Source: Pseudomonas fortuita
Lineage (GTDB): Bacteria > Pseudomonadota > Gammaproteobacteria > Pseudomonadales > Pseudomonadaceae
Direction: 5' to 3'
Length of the DNA stretch: 64,000 nt
Assembly (NCBI RefSeq): GCF_026898135.2
Contig: NZ_CP114035.2
Span: 4,877,501 to 4,941,500, forward strand
How positions within the stretch are numbered: position 1 is the first letter of the stretch; every line of letters begins with the position of its first letter. The position numbers and the translations under genes are program-made. The notes under the pieces were generated by a model. That model was not told the origin of the DNA and searched no databases. It saw only the letters and a list, made by a program, of their open reading frames with translations. Below, in pieces: positions 20,103 to 29,916 of the stretch.

Positions 20103-20264
20103 TCAGCGCTTCTTCGGTTTGCCCTTGGGCTTCTTTTTCTTGCTGGTGCTCAACGGCAGAGCCTGCTCGAACGCGTTGCGCATGTCGTTCAGGCGCTTTT
20201 CCTTGAGGTCGTGGACACGCTTGGCGCGTTCGGCATCAAAATCGATGAGGTTGTCTTGGCTCAT
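20103..20264 (-). CDS. Small basic protein, 53 residues, unrecognised
   Basis: The protein starts MSQDNLIDFDAERAKRVHDL, continues with a charged helix (KEKRLNDMRNAFEQAL) and ends in a very basic tail (SKKKKPKGKPKKR). The heptad-like charged helix and Lys-rich tail suggest nucleic acid or ribosome binding, but this is inference. ATG 20264 has only a weak GAG upstream. Codon use is normal. It ends 4 bases before an ANR-type box that belongs to ccoM. Confidence 0.65.
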   Translation of the reverse strand: MSQDNLIDFDAERAKRVHDLKEKRLNDMRNAFEQALPLSTSKKKKPKGKPKKR

Positions 20265-20331
20265 GGGTGGGCTCGACGATCAACTGAGGCTTGCATGATG
20301 AAGCCAGGCGCAGGCGCTGACCAGCCCTGCG

Positions 20332-20661
20332 TCAGACTTCGATGTCCACCAGCAGCCCCTGGCGCACGTGCTCGTCCATCAGTGGCGCGACCGGCACGGT
20401 GTTGTCGGCATTGACCTCGTCACCTGGCAAGGCACTGTAGCGGTCCTGGCCGCCCTGCTTGCCACGTTGCTGCTGGCGACGCTGCTCATCGCGCAGCAAC
20501 AACGCCTGCGCCTGCGGGTCGCGCTGTTGCTTGAGATCGATGGCACTTTCGCCGGACGCAGGCTGCGTGGGTACCACCGGCTTGATGTCCGGGGTCGGCT
20601 TGACCGGGTCCTGTTGCGAGGTCACCGGGGCGGCACTGAGCGGAATGATTGGCGGCAGCAT
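20332..20661 (-). CDS. Pro/Gln-rich hypothetical protein, 109 residues
   Basis: Low-complexity, probably disordered protein. A Pro-rich N-terminus (LPPIIPLSAAPVTSQQDPVK) leads into a Gln/Arg helix (RDEQRRQQQRGKQGGQDRYS) and an acidic C-terminus. ATG 20661 has AGGAGA at about 6 bases, a good ribosome binding site. Similar Pseudomonas proteins are often mislabelled as aspartate-semialdehyde dehydrogenase; nothing here supports that function. No signal peptide or membrane segment is visible. Confidence 0.7.
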   Translation of the reverse strand: MLPPIIPLSAAPVTSQQDPVKPTPDIKPVVPTQPASGESAIDLKQQRDPQAQALLLRDEQRRQQQRGKQGGQDRYSALPGDEVNADNTVPVAPLMDEHVRQGLLVDIEV

Positions 20662-20724
20662 GGACGTTCTCCTATGCCCCCTGTATCGGCAGGCGCGAGT
20701 TTACCTTGATGTCATGGACAACAA

Positions 20725-21420
20725 TTACTCGGCTTCGTCGTCAAGGTCGTCGTCGCCTGGCGGGCCGGCTTCGCTCCACGGCCGCTTGTAAACCTGCTGC
20801 CAGACGGCATCCATGTGATCGCGAAGCACCTGTGGCGCGGTTTTGAGCGAGGCACTGTCATTGCGCTCACCGCCAATCGGCTCTTCACCCGCCGGGCTGA
20901 TCAGCGACTGGCCAGTGATGGTGTAGCTGGCCTGCCCTTCACGCATTTCGATGGCGATGTCGTGCGGGTCGATGCCGCCACCACAGAAGGCATGGCTGGC
21001 CACCGTAACCTCGGCGATACCGTCCTTGTTCAGGTCGCCGACATCGCTGACGTCGGTATAGAAGTCCACGTCCAGGTCCAGGCCAGGGCAAGTGGTTTCC
21101 TGCTCGATCTGCCAGCGTGCCTTGAATGCATCGCTTTCGGCAGTACGCCCGTACAAGGTGGCCTTGAGTACCACTTTGTCCACTTCCTGTTCGCTTTCCG
21201 GGTCGCTGGCCTGGCCATCGCTGCGGCTCAACACCAACAGGCCTTCACCGTCGCGGTCACGAAAATGCACGCTCTTGATCGGCGTCTGCACGCCGAGTAC
21301 TTCAAGCTGTTCCATCGGGATGGCGGGCAAGGCCTCGAAGTTTTTCTGTTCGCAGGCGCTCAGCAGCAGCAAGCTGCCCACGGCCATGGAAGCGCTGATC
21401 CAGCGGTGGTTGGCAGGCAT
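20725..21420 (-). CDS. Putative lipoprotein, 231 residues
   Basis: Signal peptide with lipobox LLSAC (Cys23), so likely lipid-anchored in the envelope. The mature part contains DVSDVGDLNKDGIAEVTV, a calcium-loop-like DxDxDG-type stretch as in FG-GAP repeats, and a pair of cysteines around the mid region (TTCPGLD and HAFCGGG). The C-terminus is very acidic (DDDLDDEAE). I know of no characterised homologue. It is divergent from rapA with about 160 bases between the starts. Confidence 0.75.
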   Translation of the reverse strand: MPANHRWISASMAVGSLLLLSACEQKNFEALPAIPMEQLEVLGVQTPIKSVHFRDRDGEGLLVLSRSDGQASDPESEQEVDKVVLKATLYGRTAESDAFKARWQIEQETTCPGLDLDVDFYTDVSDVGDLNKDGIAEVTVASHAFCGGGIDPHDIAIEMREGQASYTITGQSLISPAGEEPIGGERNDSASLKTAPQVLRDHMDAVWQQVYKRPWSEAGPPGDDDLDDEAE

Positions 21421-21582
21421 GTTGGTCCGGGGCCCTCGTCAGCTGCACGGTGCGAGGCGATGAAACGGCTAGACTGACTTACTTCCTGTTGTCGTTCGGC
21501 ATCTTTCGGTGCGTTCGCACTTTGGTCTGACCGGCCGATCCGTTAACATAATCGGCTTTTTCATCGCGGGAGTTCAGGCAGT

Positions 21583-24429
21583 ATGGCGCAGCAGTATCAA
21601 CCGGGGCAACGCTGGATCAGCGACAGCGAAGCAGAGCTCGGCCTGGGTACCATCCTGGCGCAGGATGGCCGCCTGTTGACCGTGCTCTACCCGGCCACTG
21701 GCGACACGCGCCAGTATTCCCTGCGCAACGCGCCGCTGACCCGCGTGCGCTTCTCGCCAGGTGACCAGATCACCCACTTCGAGGGCTGGAAGCTGACCGT
21801 GCGCGAGGTCGATGACATCGACGGGCTGATGGTCTACCACGGTCTGGACGGGCAAAACCAGCCGCGTACCCTGCCAGAAACCCAGCTGTCGAACTTCATT
21901 CAGTTCCGCCTGGCCAGCGACCGGCTGTTCGCCGGCCAGATCGACCCACTGTCGTGGTTCAGCCTGCGCTACAACACCCTGCAGCACACCAGCAAGCAGA
22001 TGCAGTCAGCGCTGTGGGGCCTGGGCGGCTGCCGCGCGCAACCGATCGCCCACCAGTTGCACATTGCTCGCGAAGTCGCCGACCGCAGCGCCCCGCGGGT
22101 ATTGCTGGCCGACGAAGTGGGCCTGGGTAAAACCATCGAAGCCGGCCTGGTGATTCATCGCCAGTTGCTGTCAGGCCGCGCCAGCCGCGTGCTGATCCTG
22201 GTGCCGGAAAACTTGCAGCACCAGTGGCTGGTGGAAATGCGCCGCCGCTTCAACCTGCAGGTAGCCCTGTTCGATGCCGAGCGCTTTATCGAAAGCGACG
22301 CCAGCAACCCGTTCGAGGATGCCCAGCTTGCGCTGGTTGCACTGGAATGGCTGGTCGACGACGAAAAGGCCCAGGACGCACTGTTTGCTGCTGGCTGGGA
22401 CCTGATGGTAGTCGACGAGGCCCACCACCTGGTCTGGCACGAAGATCAGGTCAGTGCCGAATACGGCCTGGTCGAGCAACTGGCCCAGGTGATCCCGGGC
22501 GTGCTGCTGCTCACCGCCACCCCCGAGCAACTTGGCCAGGACAGTCACTTCGCGCGCCTGCGCCTGCTCGACCCTAACCGTTTCCACGACCTGGCGGCCT
22601 TCCGCGCCGAGAGCGAGAATTACCGCCCAGTGGCTGAAGCCGTGCAGGAACTGCTCGACGAAGGCCGCCTGTCGCCCGAGGCCCACGCCACCATCCAGGG
22701 CTTCCTGGGTGCCGAAGGCGAAGCCCTGCTGGCGGCGGTCAGCGACGGCGACAGCCAGGCCAGCGCACGCCTGATCCGCGAACTGCTGGACCGCCACGGC
22801 ACCGGTCGCGTCCTGTTCCGTAACACCCGTGCGGCGATCCAGGGCTTCCCTGAGCGCCAGCTGCACCCTTACCCGCTGGCCACACCTGAGCAATACCGCG
22901 ACCTGCCTGCTGGCGAGCACGCCGAGCTGTACCCGGAAGTTGCCTTCCAGGCCCAGGGCGATGTGGCTGACGACGAGCGCTGGTGGCGTTTCGACCCACG
23001 CGTCGACTGGCTGATCGACACGCTGAAGATGCTCAAGCGCACCAAGGTATTGGTGATCTGCGCTCACGCCGAAACCGCCATGGACCTTGAAGACGCCCTG
23101 CGCGTGCGCTCCGGCATTCCGGCGTCGGTGTTCCATGAAGGCATGAACATCCTCGAACGCGATCGCGCCGCCGCCTACTTCGCCGACGAAGAGTTCGGTG
23201 CGCAAGTGCTTATCTGCTCGGAGATCGGCAGCGAAGGCCGCAACTTCCAGTTCGCCCACCACTTGGTGATGTTCGACCTGCCCGCGCACCCAGACCTGCT
23301 CGAACAGCGCATCGGCCGCCTTGACCGGATCGGCCAGAAGCACACCATCCAGCTGCACATCCCGTACCTGCAAGGCAGCCCGCAAGAGCGCCTGTTCCAG
23401 TGGTACCACGAGGGCCTTAACGCCTTCCTCAACACCTGCCCCACCGGCAACGCCCTTCAGCACCAGTTCGGCCCGCGCCTGCTGCCGTTGCTTGAAGGTG
23501 GCGAGAGCAAGGCCTGGGATACCCTGGTGGCTGACGCCCGCAGTGAGCGCGAGCGCCTGGAAGCCGAACTGCACACTGGCCGCGACCGCCTGCTGGAGCT
23601 CAACTCCGGCGGTGCCGGCGAAGGCCAGGCGCTGGTCGAGGCCATTCTCGAGCAGGACGACCAGTTTGCCCTGCCGATCTACATGGAAACCCTGTTCGAC
23701 GCCTTCGGCATCGACAGCGAAGACCATTCCGAGAACGCACTGATCCTCAAGCCGAGCGAAAAGATGCTCGATGCCAGCTTCCCGCTGGGCGACGACGAAG
23801 GCGTGACCATCACCTACGACCGTGCCCAGGCGCTGTCGCGTGAGGACATGCAGTTCCTCACCTGGGAGCACCCGATGGTGCAGGGCGGCATGGACCTGGT
23901 GCTGTCCGGTTCGATGGGCAACACCGCCGTGGCACTGATCAAGAACAAGGCACTCAAGCCGGGCACTGTACTGCTCGAATTGCTGTTCGTCAGCGAGGTG
24001 GTGGCACCGCGCAGCCTGCAACTGGGCCGCTACCTGCCGCCGGCGGCACTGCGCTGCCTGCTCGACGCCAACGGCAACGACCTGGCCGCCCGCGTGGCCT
24101 TCGAAACCCTCAACGAGCAGCTCGAAAGCGTACCGCGCGCCAGCGCCAACAAGTTTGTCCAGGCCCAGCGTGACGTGCTGGCCAAGCGCATCAGTGGCGG
24201 TGAAGAGAAGATCATGCCCACTCACGTCGAGCGCGTAGCCGAAGCCCAGCGCCGCCTGGCGGCTGAGGCCGACGAAGAGCTGGCTCGCCTGGTGGCACTG
24301 CAAGCGGTCAACCCAAGCGTGCGCGACAGCGAGATCGACGCGCTGCGCAAGCAGCGCGAAGAGGGTCCGGCGATGCTGGACAAGGCTGCCTTGCGCCTGG
24401 AAGCCATTCGCGTACTGGTAGCGGGCTGA
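21583..24429 (+). CDS. rapA: RNA polymerase-associated ATPase RapA
   Basis: 948-residue SWI2/SNF2 enzyme that binds core RNA polymerase and promotes its recycling after termination. N-terminal Tudor-like domains (1-105) precede the ATPase: motif [13 protein letters not shown] at 177-188, DEAH at 278-281, LLTATPEQ motif III and the C-terminal motif [12 protein letters not shown]. The RapA-specific spacer and C-terminal domains complete the usual length (E. coli 968). Start ATG 21583 follows GGGAG by 10 bases. The gene stands alone and ends just before a REP pair. Confidence 0.97.
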   Translation: MAQQYQPGQRWISDSEAELGLGTILAQDGRLLTVLYPATGDTRQYSLRNAPLTRVRFSPGDQITHFEGWKLTVREVDDIDGLMVYHGLDGQNQPRTLPETQLSNFIQFRLASDRLFAGQIDPLSWFSLRYNTLQHTSKQMQSALWGLGGCRAQPIAHQLHIAREVADRSAPRVLLADEVGLGKTIEAGLVIHRQLLSGRASRVLILVPENLQHQWLVEMRRRFNLQVALFDAERFIESDASNPFEDAQLALVALEWLVDDEKAQDALFAAGWDLMVVDEAHHLVWHEDQVSAEYGLVEQLAQVIPGVLLLTATPEQLGQDSHFARLRLLDPNRFHDLAAFRAESENYRPVAEAVQELLDEGRLSPEAHATIQGFLGAEGEALLAAVSDGDSQASARLIRELLDRHGTGRVLFRNTRAAIQGFPERQLHPYPLATPEQYRDLPAGEHAELYPEVAFQAQGDVADDERWWRFDPRVDWLIDTLKMLKRTKVLVICAHAETAMDLEDALRVRSGIPASVFHEGMNILERDRAAAYFADEEFGAQVLICSEIGSEGRNFQFAHHLVMFDLPAHPDLLEQRIGRLDRIGQKHTIQLHIPYLQGSPQERLFQWYHEGLNAFLNTCPTGNALQHQFGPRLLPLLEGGESKAWDTLVADARSERERLEAELHTGRDRLLELNSGGAGEGQALVEAILEQDDQFALPIYMETLFDAFGIDSEDHSENALILKPSEKMLDASFPLGDDEGVTITYDRAQALSREDMQFLTWEHPMVQGGMDLVLSGSMGNTAVALIKNKALKPGTVLLELLFVSEVVAPRSLQLGRYLPPAALRCLLDANGNDLAARVAFETLNEQLESVPRASANKFVQAQRDVLAKRISGGEEKIMPTHVERVAEAQRRLAAEADEELARLVALQAVNPSVRDSEIDALRKQREEGPAMLDKAALRLEAIRVLVAG

Positions 24430-24462
24430 TCTGACACGCCCGCTGGTGGCCTGACCACCATC

Positions 24463-24555
24463 TGTAGGCGCAGCCTTGTGCTGCGAAGAGGCCGTATGCC
24501 CCACAAGATTGTTGTGAGGCATACGGCCTCTTCGCAGCACAAGGCTGCGCCTACA
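24463..24555. repeat. REP pair forming a 38-base perfect inverted repeat
   Basis: Arms 24463-24500 and 24518-24555 are exact reverse complements over 38 bases. They begin TGTAGGCGCAGCC and end GGCCGTATGCC. The 17-base centre contains a further CACAA/TTGTG pairing. The core is the P. putida REP motif, but the inner GTATGCC/GGCATAC part extends the identity beyond the usual element. It lies 34 bases after the rapA stop and 155 bases before the MHYT gene. Confidence 0.9.
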
Positions 24556-24710
24556 CCTATATGTCCCTCTTTATGCCTGCTGGCGATTGGGTTGATAACC
24601 AAATCGTAGAAATCAAACTGCCATTATTCAGGAAGGCTTAAACACCTCTTCCTATACTGCCTCTGGACAGTCTGCACAGGGCTGTAGCGCAGACGAGTGA
24701 AAACTCGATC

Positions 24711-26987
24711 ATGGGGCAATCAATGGAATGGCTGGGGCTGCAACTGTTCGCCGACCTTCCGGCATTCGGGCACATCGTTATCGATTGCCGCCATGAACCG
24801 TTTCTGGTCCTGCTCGCCTACTTCGTTGCCTGCGCGGCTTGCTTCGCGACCCTGGACATGGCCGAGCGCCAGTCCCACAGCGAAGACCCCACTGCCCACC
24901 GACAATGGCACATGCTTGGCGCCTGCTGCCTGGCCGGTGGCATCTGGGCCATGCACTTCATCAGCATGCTGGCCTTCCAGGCACCGATAGAGGTGCACTA
25001 CGACGTTTCCCTGACCATTCTTTCGCTACTCATCGCCCTGGCCGTCGCCTGGGTGACCATGCGCAGCCTCGACCGCAGCCAGATGCGCGTGCAGCACTTC
25101 CTGCAAAGCGCCGTACTGATCGGCATGGGCATTATCCTGATGCACTTTGTCGGCATGGCTGCGATGGACACCGGCGCCCAGCAGTATTACCAGACTGGCC
25201 TGCTGCTGGCCTCTGCCACCATTGCCCTGCTCACCGGCCTGGCTGCGTTATACCTGGCCCGGTACTTCAGCAATGGCAGCGGCACCCTGCACCAGGCAAT
25301 GAAGTACGGCGCCAGTCTGCTGATGGCCGGTGGCATCGTCGCCACCCATTTCACCGCGATGTCGGCCATGACCCTGGTGATCCCGCCCGACACCGCGCTG
25401 CGCCTGCCCTCCGCCGACAACAGCCTGCAACTGGGGTTGGGCATCGGCTTCATCACCCTGCTGATCAGTGGCGCCAGCATCAGCGCCGCACTGGCCGACA
25501 AGAAGCTGCAGAGCAAGGAGCACGATCTGCGCCGGGTCAACGTGCTGCTCAGCCAACTGGACCAGGCCCGCGCATCGCTGCAGCAGGCCGCGCACTACGA
25601 TGCCCTGACCAACCTGGTCAACCGCCGTGGCTTCAACCAGGTATTCGAAGAGCGCCTGGCCGAACACCACGCCACTGAAAACCGCCTGGCAGTCATGTTC
25701 CTCGACATCGACCACTTCAAGCGCATCAACGACAGCCTTGGCCACGACGCTGGAGACGAACTGCTCAAGGTGATCGCCAGCCACATCAAGGCCGCCACCC
25801 GCCATCAGGACCTGGTCGCACGCCTGGGCGGCGACGAGTTCTGCGTGGTCACCAGCCTCAGCAACTGCGACGAAGCGCGCCACCTGGCACAACGCATCAT
25901 GCAACGGATGAAAGAACCCATCGACCTGGGTGGTCGGCGCATGGTCATGACCACCAGTATTGGCATCAGCATCTTCCCCGACGACGGCACCAGCGCCGAA
26001 GAACTGCTCAAACATGCCGACCTGGCCCTTTACCAGTCCAAGGACAGTGGGCGTAACGGCCTGCACTTTTTCAACGAAACCCTGAAAAACCAGGCATCCC
26101 TCGCCTTGCAACTCGAAGAAGAACTGCGCATCGCCCTGCTCGAAGAACGTGGGTTGTGCGTGCATTACCAACCCATCTTCGACATGCGCAGCGGGCAGGT
26201 GGCCAAGCTCGAGGCCCTGGTGCGCTGGCATCACCCGCAGCACGGCTTGCTGGGGCCCGACCGTTTCATCGGCATTGCCGAAGCCAATGGTCTGATCATC
26301 GACCTTGACCTCTGGGTAATGCGCCACGCCTGTGCCGACCTGGCACACCTGCACCGCCACGGTTATGGCGATATCAAGGTGACGGTCAATTGCTCGGCAG
26401 TAACCTTGAGCCACGACGAGCTGCCCAACGAAGTGGAGAAAGCGCTGTTCCACACAGGGCTCGCACCCCGGCACCTGGAGCTGGAAGTGACCGAAAATGC
26501 CCTGATGGGCGATATCCAGCGTACCGTCAACCTGCTCAAGCGCGTTCGTGCCTTGGGCGTGGCGCTGTCAATCGACGACTTCGGCACTGGCTACTCGTCA
26601 CTGGCCTACCTCAAGCGCCTGCCGCTGGACGTACTGAAGATCGATCGCAGCTTCCTGCAGGATGTGCCGGGCAGCCAGAAGGATCGCGAGATCGTCCAGG
26701 CGATAATCGTCATGGCGCATACCCTGCACTTGCAGGTCGTCAGCGAAGGCGTGGAAACCGCCGAACAGCAGGCTTTCCTTCAAGACCATGGCTGTGACTA
26801 TCTGCAGGGCTACCTGCTGGGCCGCCCGGTACCGCTGGCCGAGCTACGGCCACTACTGGAGCGGCTGCAGCGCCAAAGCCAGGTACTCATCCCTTGTTGC
26901 GGTAAAGTTCTACAAGGGTCGCCGGATCTTTTTGCAAGTAACCCTGGCTACCGTGCAGGCGCATCAATTGCGCGGCGAGGCCGCTGA
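24711..26987 (+). CDS. MHYT-GGDEF-EAL cyclic-di-GMP protein (MucR/NbdA-like)
   Basis: 758 residues. The N-terminal seven-helix MHYT sensor (about 20-270) has three repeats of the metal-binding signature, visible as MHFISM, MHFVGM and THFTAM. A coiled linker leads to GGDEF (373-377, RLGGDEF, I-site RHQD upstream) and EAL (501-503 in KLEALVRW, DDFGTGYSS). Both catalytic signatures are intact. MHYT domains are proposed to sense O2, CO or NO through copper. The start is ATG 24711 or 24723; neither has a strong ribosome binding site. The frame reads about 33 codons past the end of the EAL domain and overlaps the 3' end of the convergent dehydrogenase gene by 101 bases, which is unusual. Confidence 0.9.
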   Translation: MGQSMEWLGLQLFADLPAFGHIVIDCRHEPFLVLLAYFVACAACFATLDMAERQSHSEDPTAHRQWHMLGACCLAGGIWAMHFISMLAFQAPIEVHYDVSLTILSLLIALAVAWVTMRSLDRSQMRVQHFLQSAVLIGMGIILMHFVGMAAMDTGAQQYYQTGLLLASATIALLTGLAALYLARYFSNGSGTLHQAMKYGASLLMAGGIVATHFTAMSAMTLVIPPDTALRLPSADNSLQLGLGIGFITLLISGASISAALADKKLQSKEHDLRRVNVLLSQLDQARASLQQAAHYDALTNLVNRRGFNQVFEERLAEHHATENRLAVMFLDIDHFKRINDSLGHDAGDELLKVIASHIKAATRHQDLVARLGGDEFCVVTSLSNCDEARHLAQRIMQRMKEPIDLGGRRMVMTTSIGISIFPDDGTSAEELLKHADLALYQSKDSGRNGLHFFNETLKNQASLALQLEEELRIALLEERGLCVHYQPIFDMRSGQVAKLEALVRWHHPQHGLLGPDRFIGIAEANGLIIDLDLWVMRHACADLAHLHRHGYGDIKVTVNCSAVTLSHDELPNEVEKALFHTGLAPRHLELEVTENALMGDIQRTVNLLKRVRALGVALSIDDFGTGYSSLAYLKRLPLDVLKIDRSFLQDVPGSQKDREIVQAIIVMAHTLHLQVVSEGVETAEQQAFLQDHGCDYLQGYLLGRPVPLAELRPLLERLQRQSQVLIPCCGKVLQGSPDLFASNPGYRAGASIARRGR

Positions 26988-27774
26988 GCGGCGTCGCCGC
27001 CCCCTGCTCACGGGAAAACTTCACTGCGCCATCGAGGTCCTTGAGCAGCGTGCGCACGTGCCACTTGATCGGCTCGAAGCGGCTTTCAGCCATTTGCGGT
27101 GCAAGGATCTGCAGCGGCTTGGAATCAGCAAAACCACCGGCCAGCGCTTCGGCGATCAGCGTCGCGTCCACCCCGGATTGCTCGGCCAACGCCACCACTT
27201 CGGCAATGACCAGGGCATTGCATGCCACGATCATCTGATTGCAGGCCTTGGTCACCTGCCCCGCCCCCACCGCCCCCATGTGCGTCACACGCTGACCCAG
27301 CACCTGCAGCACTGGCCGTGCACGTTCCAGGTCGGCCGCTTCACCGCCAACCATGATCGCCAGGGTACCGGCCTCGGCACCTGGCGTGCCGCCGGACACC
27401 GGAGCATCCAGCCAGGCCATGCCACACAGTACCGCGAGCTCGGCGGCCATTTCACGGGTGGCGGTGGGTTCCAGGCTGGAGAAATCGATCAGCAACTGGC
27501 CGCTGCGCCCACCCTGGGCAATCCCTTGCTCGCCGAACACCACCTCACGCACCACGGCCGTATCGGCCAGGCACAGCAATACCATATCGCTGCCCTGGCA
27601 CAGTTCGGCGGGGCTGTTGGCCAGGCGCGCGCCGGCGGCGACCAGCGCGGCGCACTTGTCCGGGCTGCGGTTCCACACGGTCAGCGGGTAGCCAGCCGCT
27701 AACAGGCGTCGACACATGGGCAGGCCCATCAGGCCGATGCCGGCAAATCCAAGCGAAGGCAATGCAGTGCTCAT
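26887..27774 (-). CDS. 3-hydroxyisobutyrate dehydrogenase family NAD(P) oxidoreductase
   Basis: 295 residues. The Rossmann N-terminus has GFAGIGLMGLPMCRRL (GxGxMGxP type), the substrate loop is DAPVSGGTPGAEAGTLAIMVGG, and the catalytic lysine lies in GAGQVTKACNQMIV, the beta-hydroxyacid dehydrogenase pattern. Candidate substrates are 3-hydroxyisobutyrate, tartronate semialdehyde or related beta-hydroxy acids; the sequence alone does not choose. ATG 27774 has CAGGAG about 7 bases upstream. Its 3' end overlaps the MHYT gene tail-to-tail by 101 bases. The neighbouring liv operon suggests, weakly, a link to valine breakdown. Confidence 0.9.
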   Translation of the reverse strand: MSTALPSLGFAGIGLMGLPMCRRLLAAGYPLTVWNRSPDKCAALVAAGARLANSPAELCQGSDMVLLCLADTAVVREVVFGEQGIAQGGRSGQLLIDFSSLEPTATREMAAELAVLCGMAWLDAPVSGGTPGAEAGTLAIMVGGEAADLERARPVLQVLGQRVTHMGAVGAGQVTKACNQMIVACNALVIAEVVALAEQSGVDATLIAEALAGGFADSKPLQILAPQMAESRFEPIKWHVRTLLKDLDGAVKFSREQGAATPLSGLAAQLMRLHGSQGYLQKDPATLVELYRNKG

Positions 27775-27944
27775 GAATGACTCCTGACTATTCGAATTGT
27801 TTTCCAGGCTGGCCAGAACGGTGGGCATATTACGCATCCCGTAAACTGTTACCGCCACGCCGAATTGTTACTTACCTCTACCCGCCTTGAACGCCTTCGA
27901 GCACCAAAACGGAGCTGCTGCGCATTTTTGCGCACCAAAAAAGA

Positions 27945-28256
27945 TCACGCCTCAACCGGACGCTTCACCTGGATCACGATGAACGGCGAAACCACCACCG
28001 CCCAGATCTCTGGATCGCGGCTTTGCAGGTCCAGCGCCTGCTCGGCCGACACCGGCCCAACGGTGCCATCACTACGCCACTTAGCGAAGATTTCGCCGCG
28101 ATTCTCGGCCATTGCCTCGGCAACGGTGATCAGGTCCAAGCTGGGGTCGACCCAAATCAGGTCACCCTTGGCCCAGAAACGCTCCAGCGCTTTCCACTCG
28201 ATGATTGCTGTCTCGCCAAGCAATTTGGCATAGAGGGTGCTTGTTTGATCAGTCAT
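27945..28256 (-). CDS. DUF2288 family protein
   Basis: 103-residue soluble protein that starts MTDQTSTLYAKLLGETAIIE and contains LERFWAKGDLIWVDPSLDL and AEAMAENRGEIFAKW, features of DUF2288. No catalytic motif is evident and the family has no known function. The start is ATG 28256. It is divergent from livK across a 359-base region and precedes the dehydrogenase gene by 170 bases on the same strand. Confidence 0.8.
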   Translation of the reverse strand: MTDQTSTLYAKLLGETAIIEWKALERFWAKGDLIWVDPSLDLITVAEAMAENRGEIFAKWRSDGTVGPVSAEQALDLQSRDPEIWAVVVSPFIVIQVKRPVEA

Positions 28257-28615
28257 GGGTGGTATCCGCAAAAATCGGCCAATAAAAAAGGTCGGCATTT
28301 TTGCAGAAAAACCCGGTTTCAAATATGTAATTTGGTCGATTGACCCCGAACTTGTGGGGCGGGGTCGCAGATACAGGCAATTTGATGGCGCCTTTTTGTA
28401 TCTTTCTGTCGAACAAGCGACAACCCAGGAAACAGGCACTTTTTGAACGCTTTTCAAGCGCTCGAACAGCGCTCTACACTGTACCGGTACAGTTCCGGGA
28501 CATGTTCCGGGGGAAGGTGGGCTTGCGCGTTGGCATGGCCACGCCGCAAATCCCGCCCGGTCTGTAGCCCTGGCCGCCAGGACTATAAGAATTACAACAG
28601 AATGAGTGGAGCACT
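28257..28615. promoter_or_regulatory. Regulatory region between DUF2288 gene and livK
   Basis: 359 bases without a gene. The DUF2288-proximal part is AT-richer. On the livK side a possible sigma-70 promoter has TTTCAA (28452-28457) and TACACT (28475-28480), 17 bases apart. It overlaps a 16-base perfect palindrome at 28478-28493. livK starts at 28616, so the leader would be about 130 bases. Confidence 0.5.
28478..28493. promoter_or_regulatory. 16-base perfect palindrome upstream of livK
   Basis: ACTGTACCGGTACAGT is perfectly self-complementary and overlaps the 3' end of the putative -10, a position suited to repression. I do not know the cognate factor. Confidence 0.5.
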
Positions 28616-29731
28616 ATGATCAAGATTTCCAAGCTGTTCGCCGCAATGGTACTGGCCGGGGTAGCCAGCCATTCGTTTGCCGCCGATACCATCAAGATCG
28701 GCATCGCCGGTCCCAAGACGGGTCCTGTGACCCAGTACGGCGACATGCAGTTCATCGGCGCCAATCAAGCCATCAAGGATATCAACGCCGCGGGCGGCGT
28801 CGATGGCAAGATGCTCGAAGCCAAGGAATACGACGACGCATGCGACCCTAAACAGGCCGTGGCAATCGCCAACAAAGTGGTCAACGACGGCGTCAAGTTC
28901 GTCATCGGCCACCTGTGCTCCAGCTCTACCCAGCCTGCATCCGACATCTACGAAGACGAAGGCGTGATCATGATCACCCCGGCCGCCACCTCGCCGGAAA
29001 TCACCGCCCGTGGCTACAAGCTGATCTTCCGCACCATTGGCCTGGACAGCGCCCAGGGCCCGGCCGCCGGCAACTACATCGCCGACCACGTCAAGCCGAA
29101 GGTCGTTGCCGTCCTGCACGACAAGCAACAGTACGGTGAAGGCATCGCCACCGCCGTCAAGCAGACCCTGGAAAGCAAGGGTACCAAGGTTGCCGTATTC
29201 GAAGGCCTGAACGCGGGTGACAAGGACTTCTCCTCGATCATCCAGAAGCTCAAGCAGAACAATGTCGACTTCGTGTACTACGGCGGCTACCACCCAGAGC
29301 TGGGTCTGATCCTGCGCCAGGCACAGGAAAAAGGCCTGAAAGCCAAGTTCATGGGCCCAGAGGGCGTGGGTAACGACTCGATCTCGCAGATCGCCCAGAA
29401 CGCCTCCGAAGGCCTGCTGGTCACCCTGCCGAAGTCGTTCGATGCCGACCCGGAGAACAAGAAGATCGTCGACGCCATCAAGGCTGACGGCAAGGACCCA
29501 AGCGGTCCGTTCGTGTTCCCTGCCTACTCGGCTGTCGAGCTGATCGCACAAGGCATCAAGGCGGCCAAGTCCGAAGATACCGACAAAGTGGCAGCGGCCA
29601 TCCATGCCGGCTCCTTCAAGACCCCTACCGGCACCCTGTCGTATGACGAGAAAGGCGACCTGAAAGACTTCAAGTTCGTGGTCTACGAATGGCACTTCGG
29701 CAAGCCGAAGACCGAAGTCTCCCCTCAGTAA
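28616..29731 (+). CDS. livK: Branched-chain amino acid ABC transporter, periplasmic binding protein
   Basis: 371 residues with a signal peptide cleaved near SFA-AD (22/23). The mature protein has the type I periplasmic binding fold: IKIGIAGPKTGPVTQYGDMQ at the start, the SSSTQPASDIY ligand loop and DKDFSSIIQKLKQNNVDFVY. It binds leucine, isoleucine and valine (BraC/LivK type) and delivers them to LivHM. A TGGAGC ribosome binding site is close to ATG 28616. The hairpin 27 bases after the stop probably keeps its mRNA more abundant than that of the permease genes. Confidence 0.95.
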   Translation: MIKISKLFAAMVLAGVASHSFAADTIKIGIAGPKTGPVTQYGDMQFIGANQAIKDINAAGGVDGKMLEAKEYDDACDPKQAVAIANKVVNDGVKFVIGHLCSSSTQPASDIYEDEGVIMITPAATSPEITARGYKLIFRTIGLDSAQGPAAGNYIADHVKPKVVAVLHDKQQYGEGIATAVKQTLESKGTKVAVFEGLNAGDKDFSSIIQKLKQNNVDFVYYGGYHPELGLILRQAQEKGLKAKFMGPEGVGNDSISQIAQNASEGLLVTLPKSFDADPENKKIVDAIKADGKDPSGPFVFPAYSAVELIAQGIKAAKSEDTDKVAAAIHAGSFKTPTGTLSYDEKGDLKDFKFVVYEWHFGKPKTEVSPQ

Positions 29732-29757
29732 CTGCGTGACTAAATAGCTGACTTACG

Positions 29758-29788
29758 AGCCCACTGTGCGAGCAGTGGGCTTTGTTTT
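29758..29788 (+). terminator. Attenuating terminator between livK and livH
   Basis: AGCCCACTG-TGCGAG-CAGTGGGCT is a perfect 9-base stem followed by TTGTTTT. It is intrinsic-terminator-like, with partial read-through needed for livHMGF. Confidence 0.75.
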
Positions 29789-29916
29789 ATGAGGTTCATG
29801 GGCCCGATCCCCGCGATCCGGGGGCTAGCCCACCTGAAAATCTTAAAACCGTCACCCGCGGTTTCCTGGCATACCCCCGCCAGCGAAATGCAAATCAGGT
29901 TTTTAGGAGCGCTGTA

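Noticed and set aside
22171..24540. A 789-codon open frame antisense to rapA
   Set aside because: It has no domain and no ribosome binding site, and mirrors the strongly conserved RapA gene; GC-rich codon bias makes long antisense frames common here.
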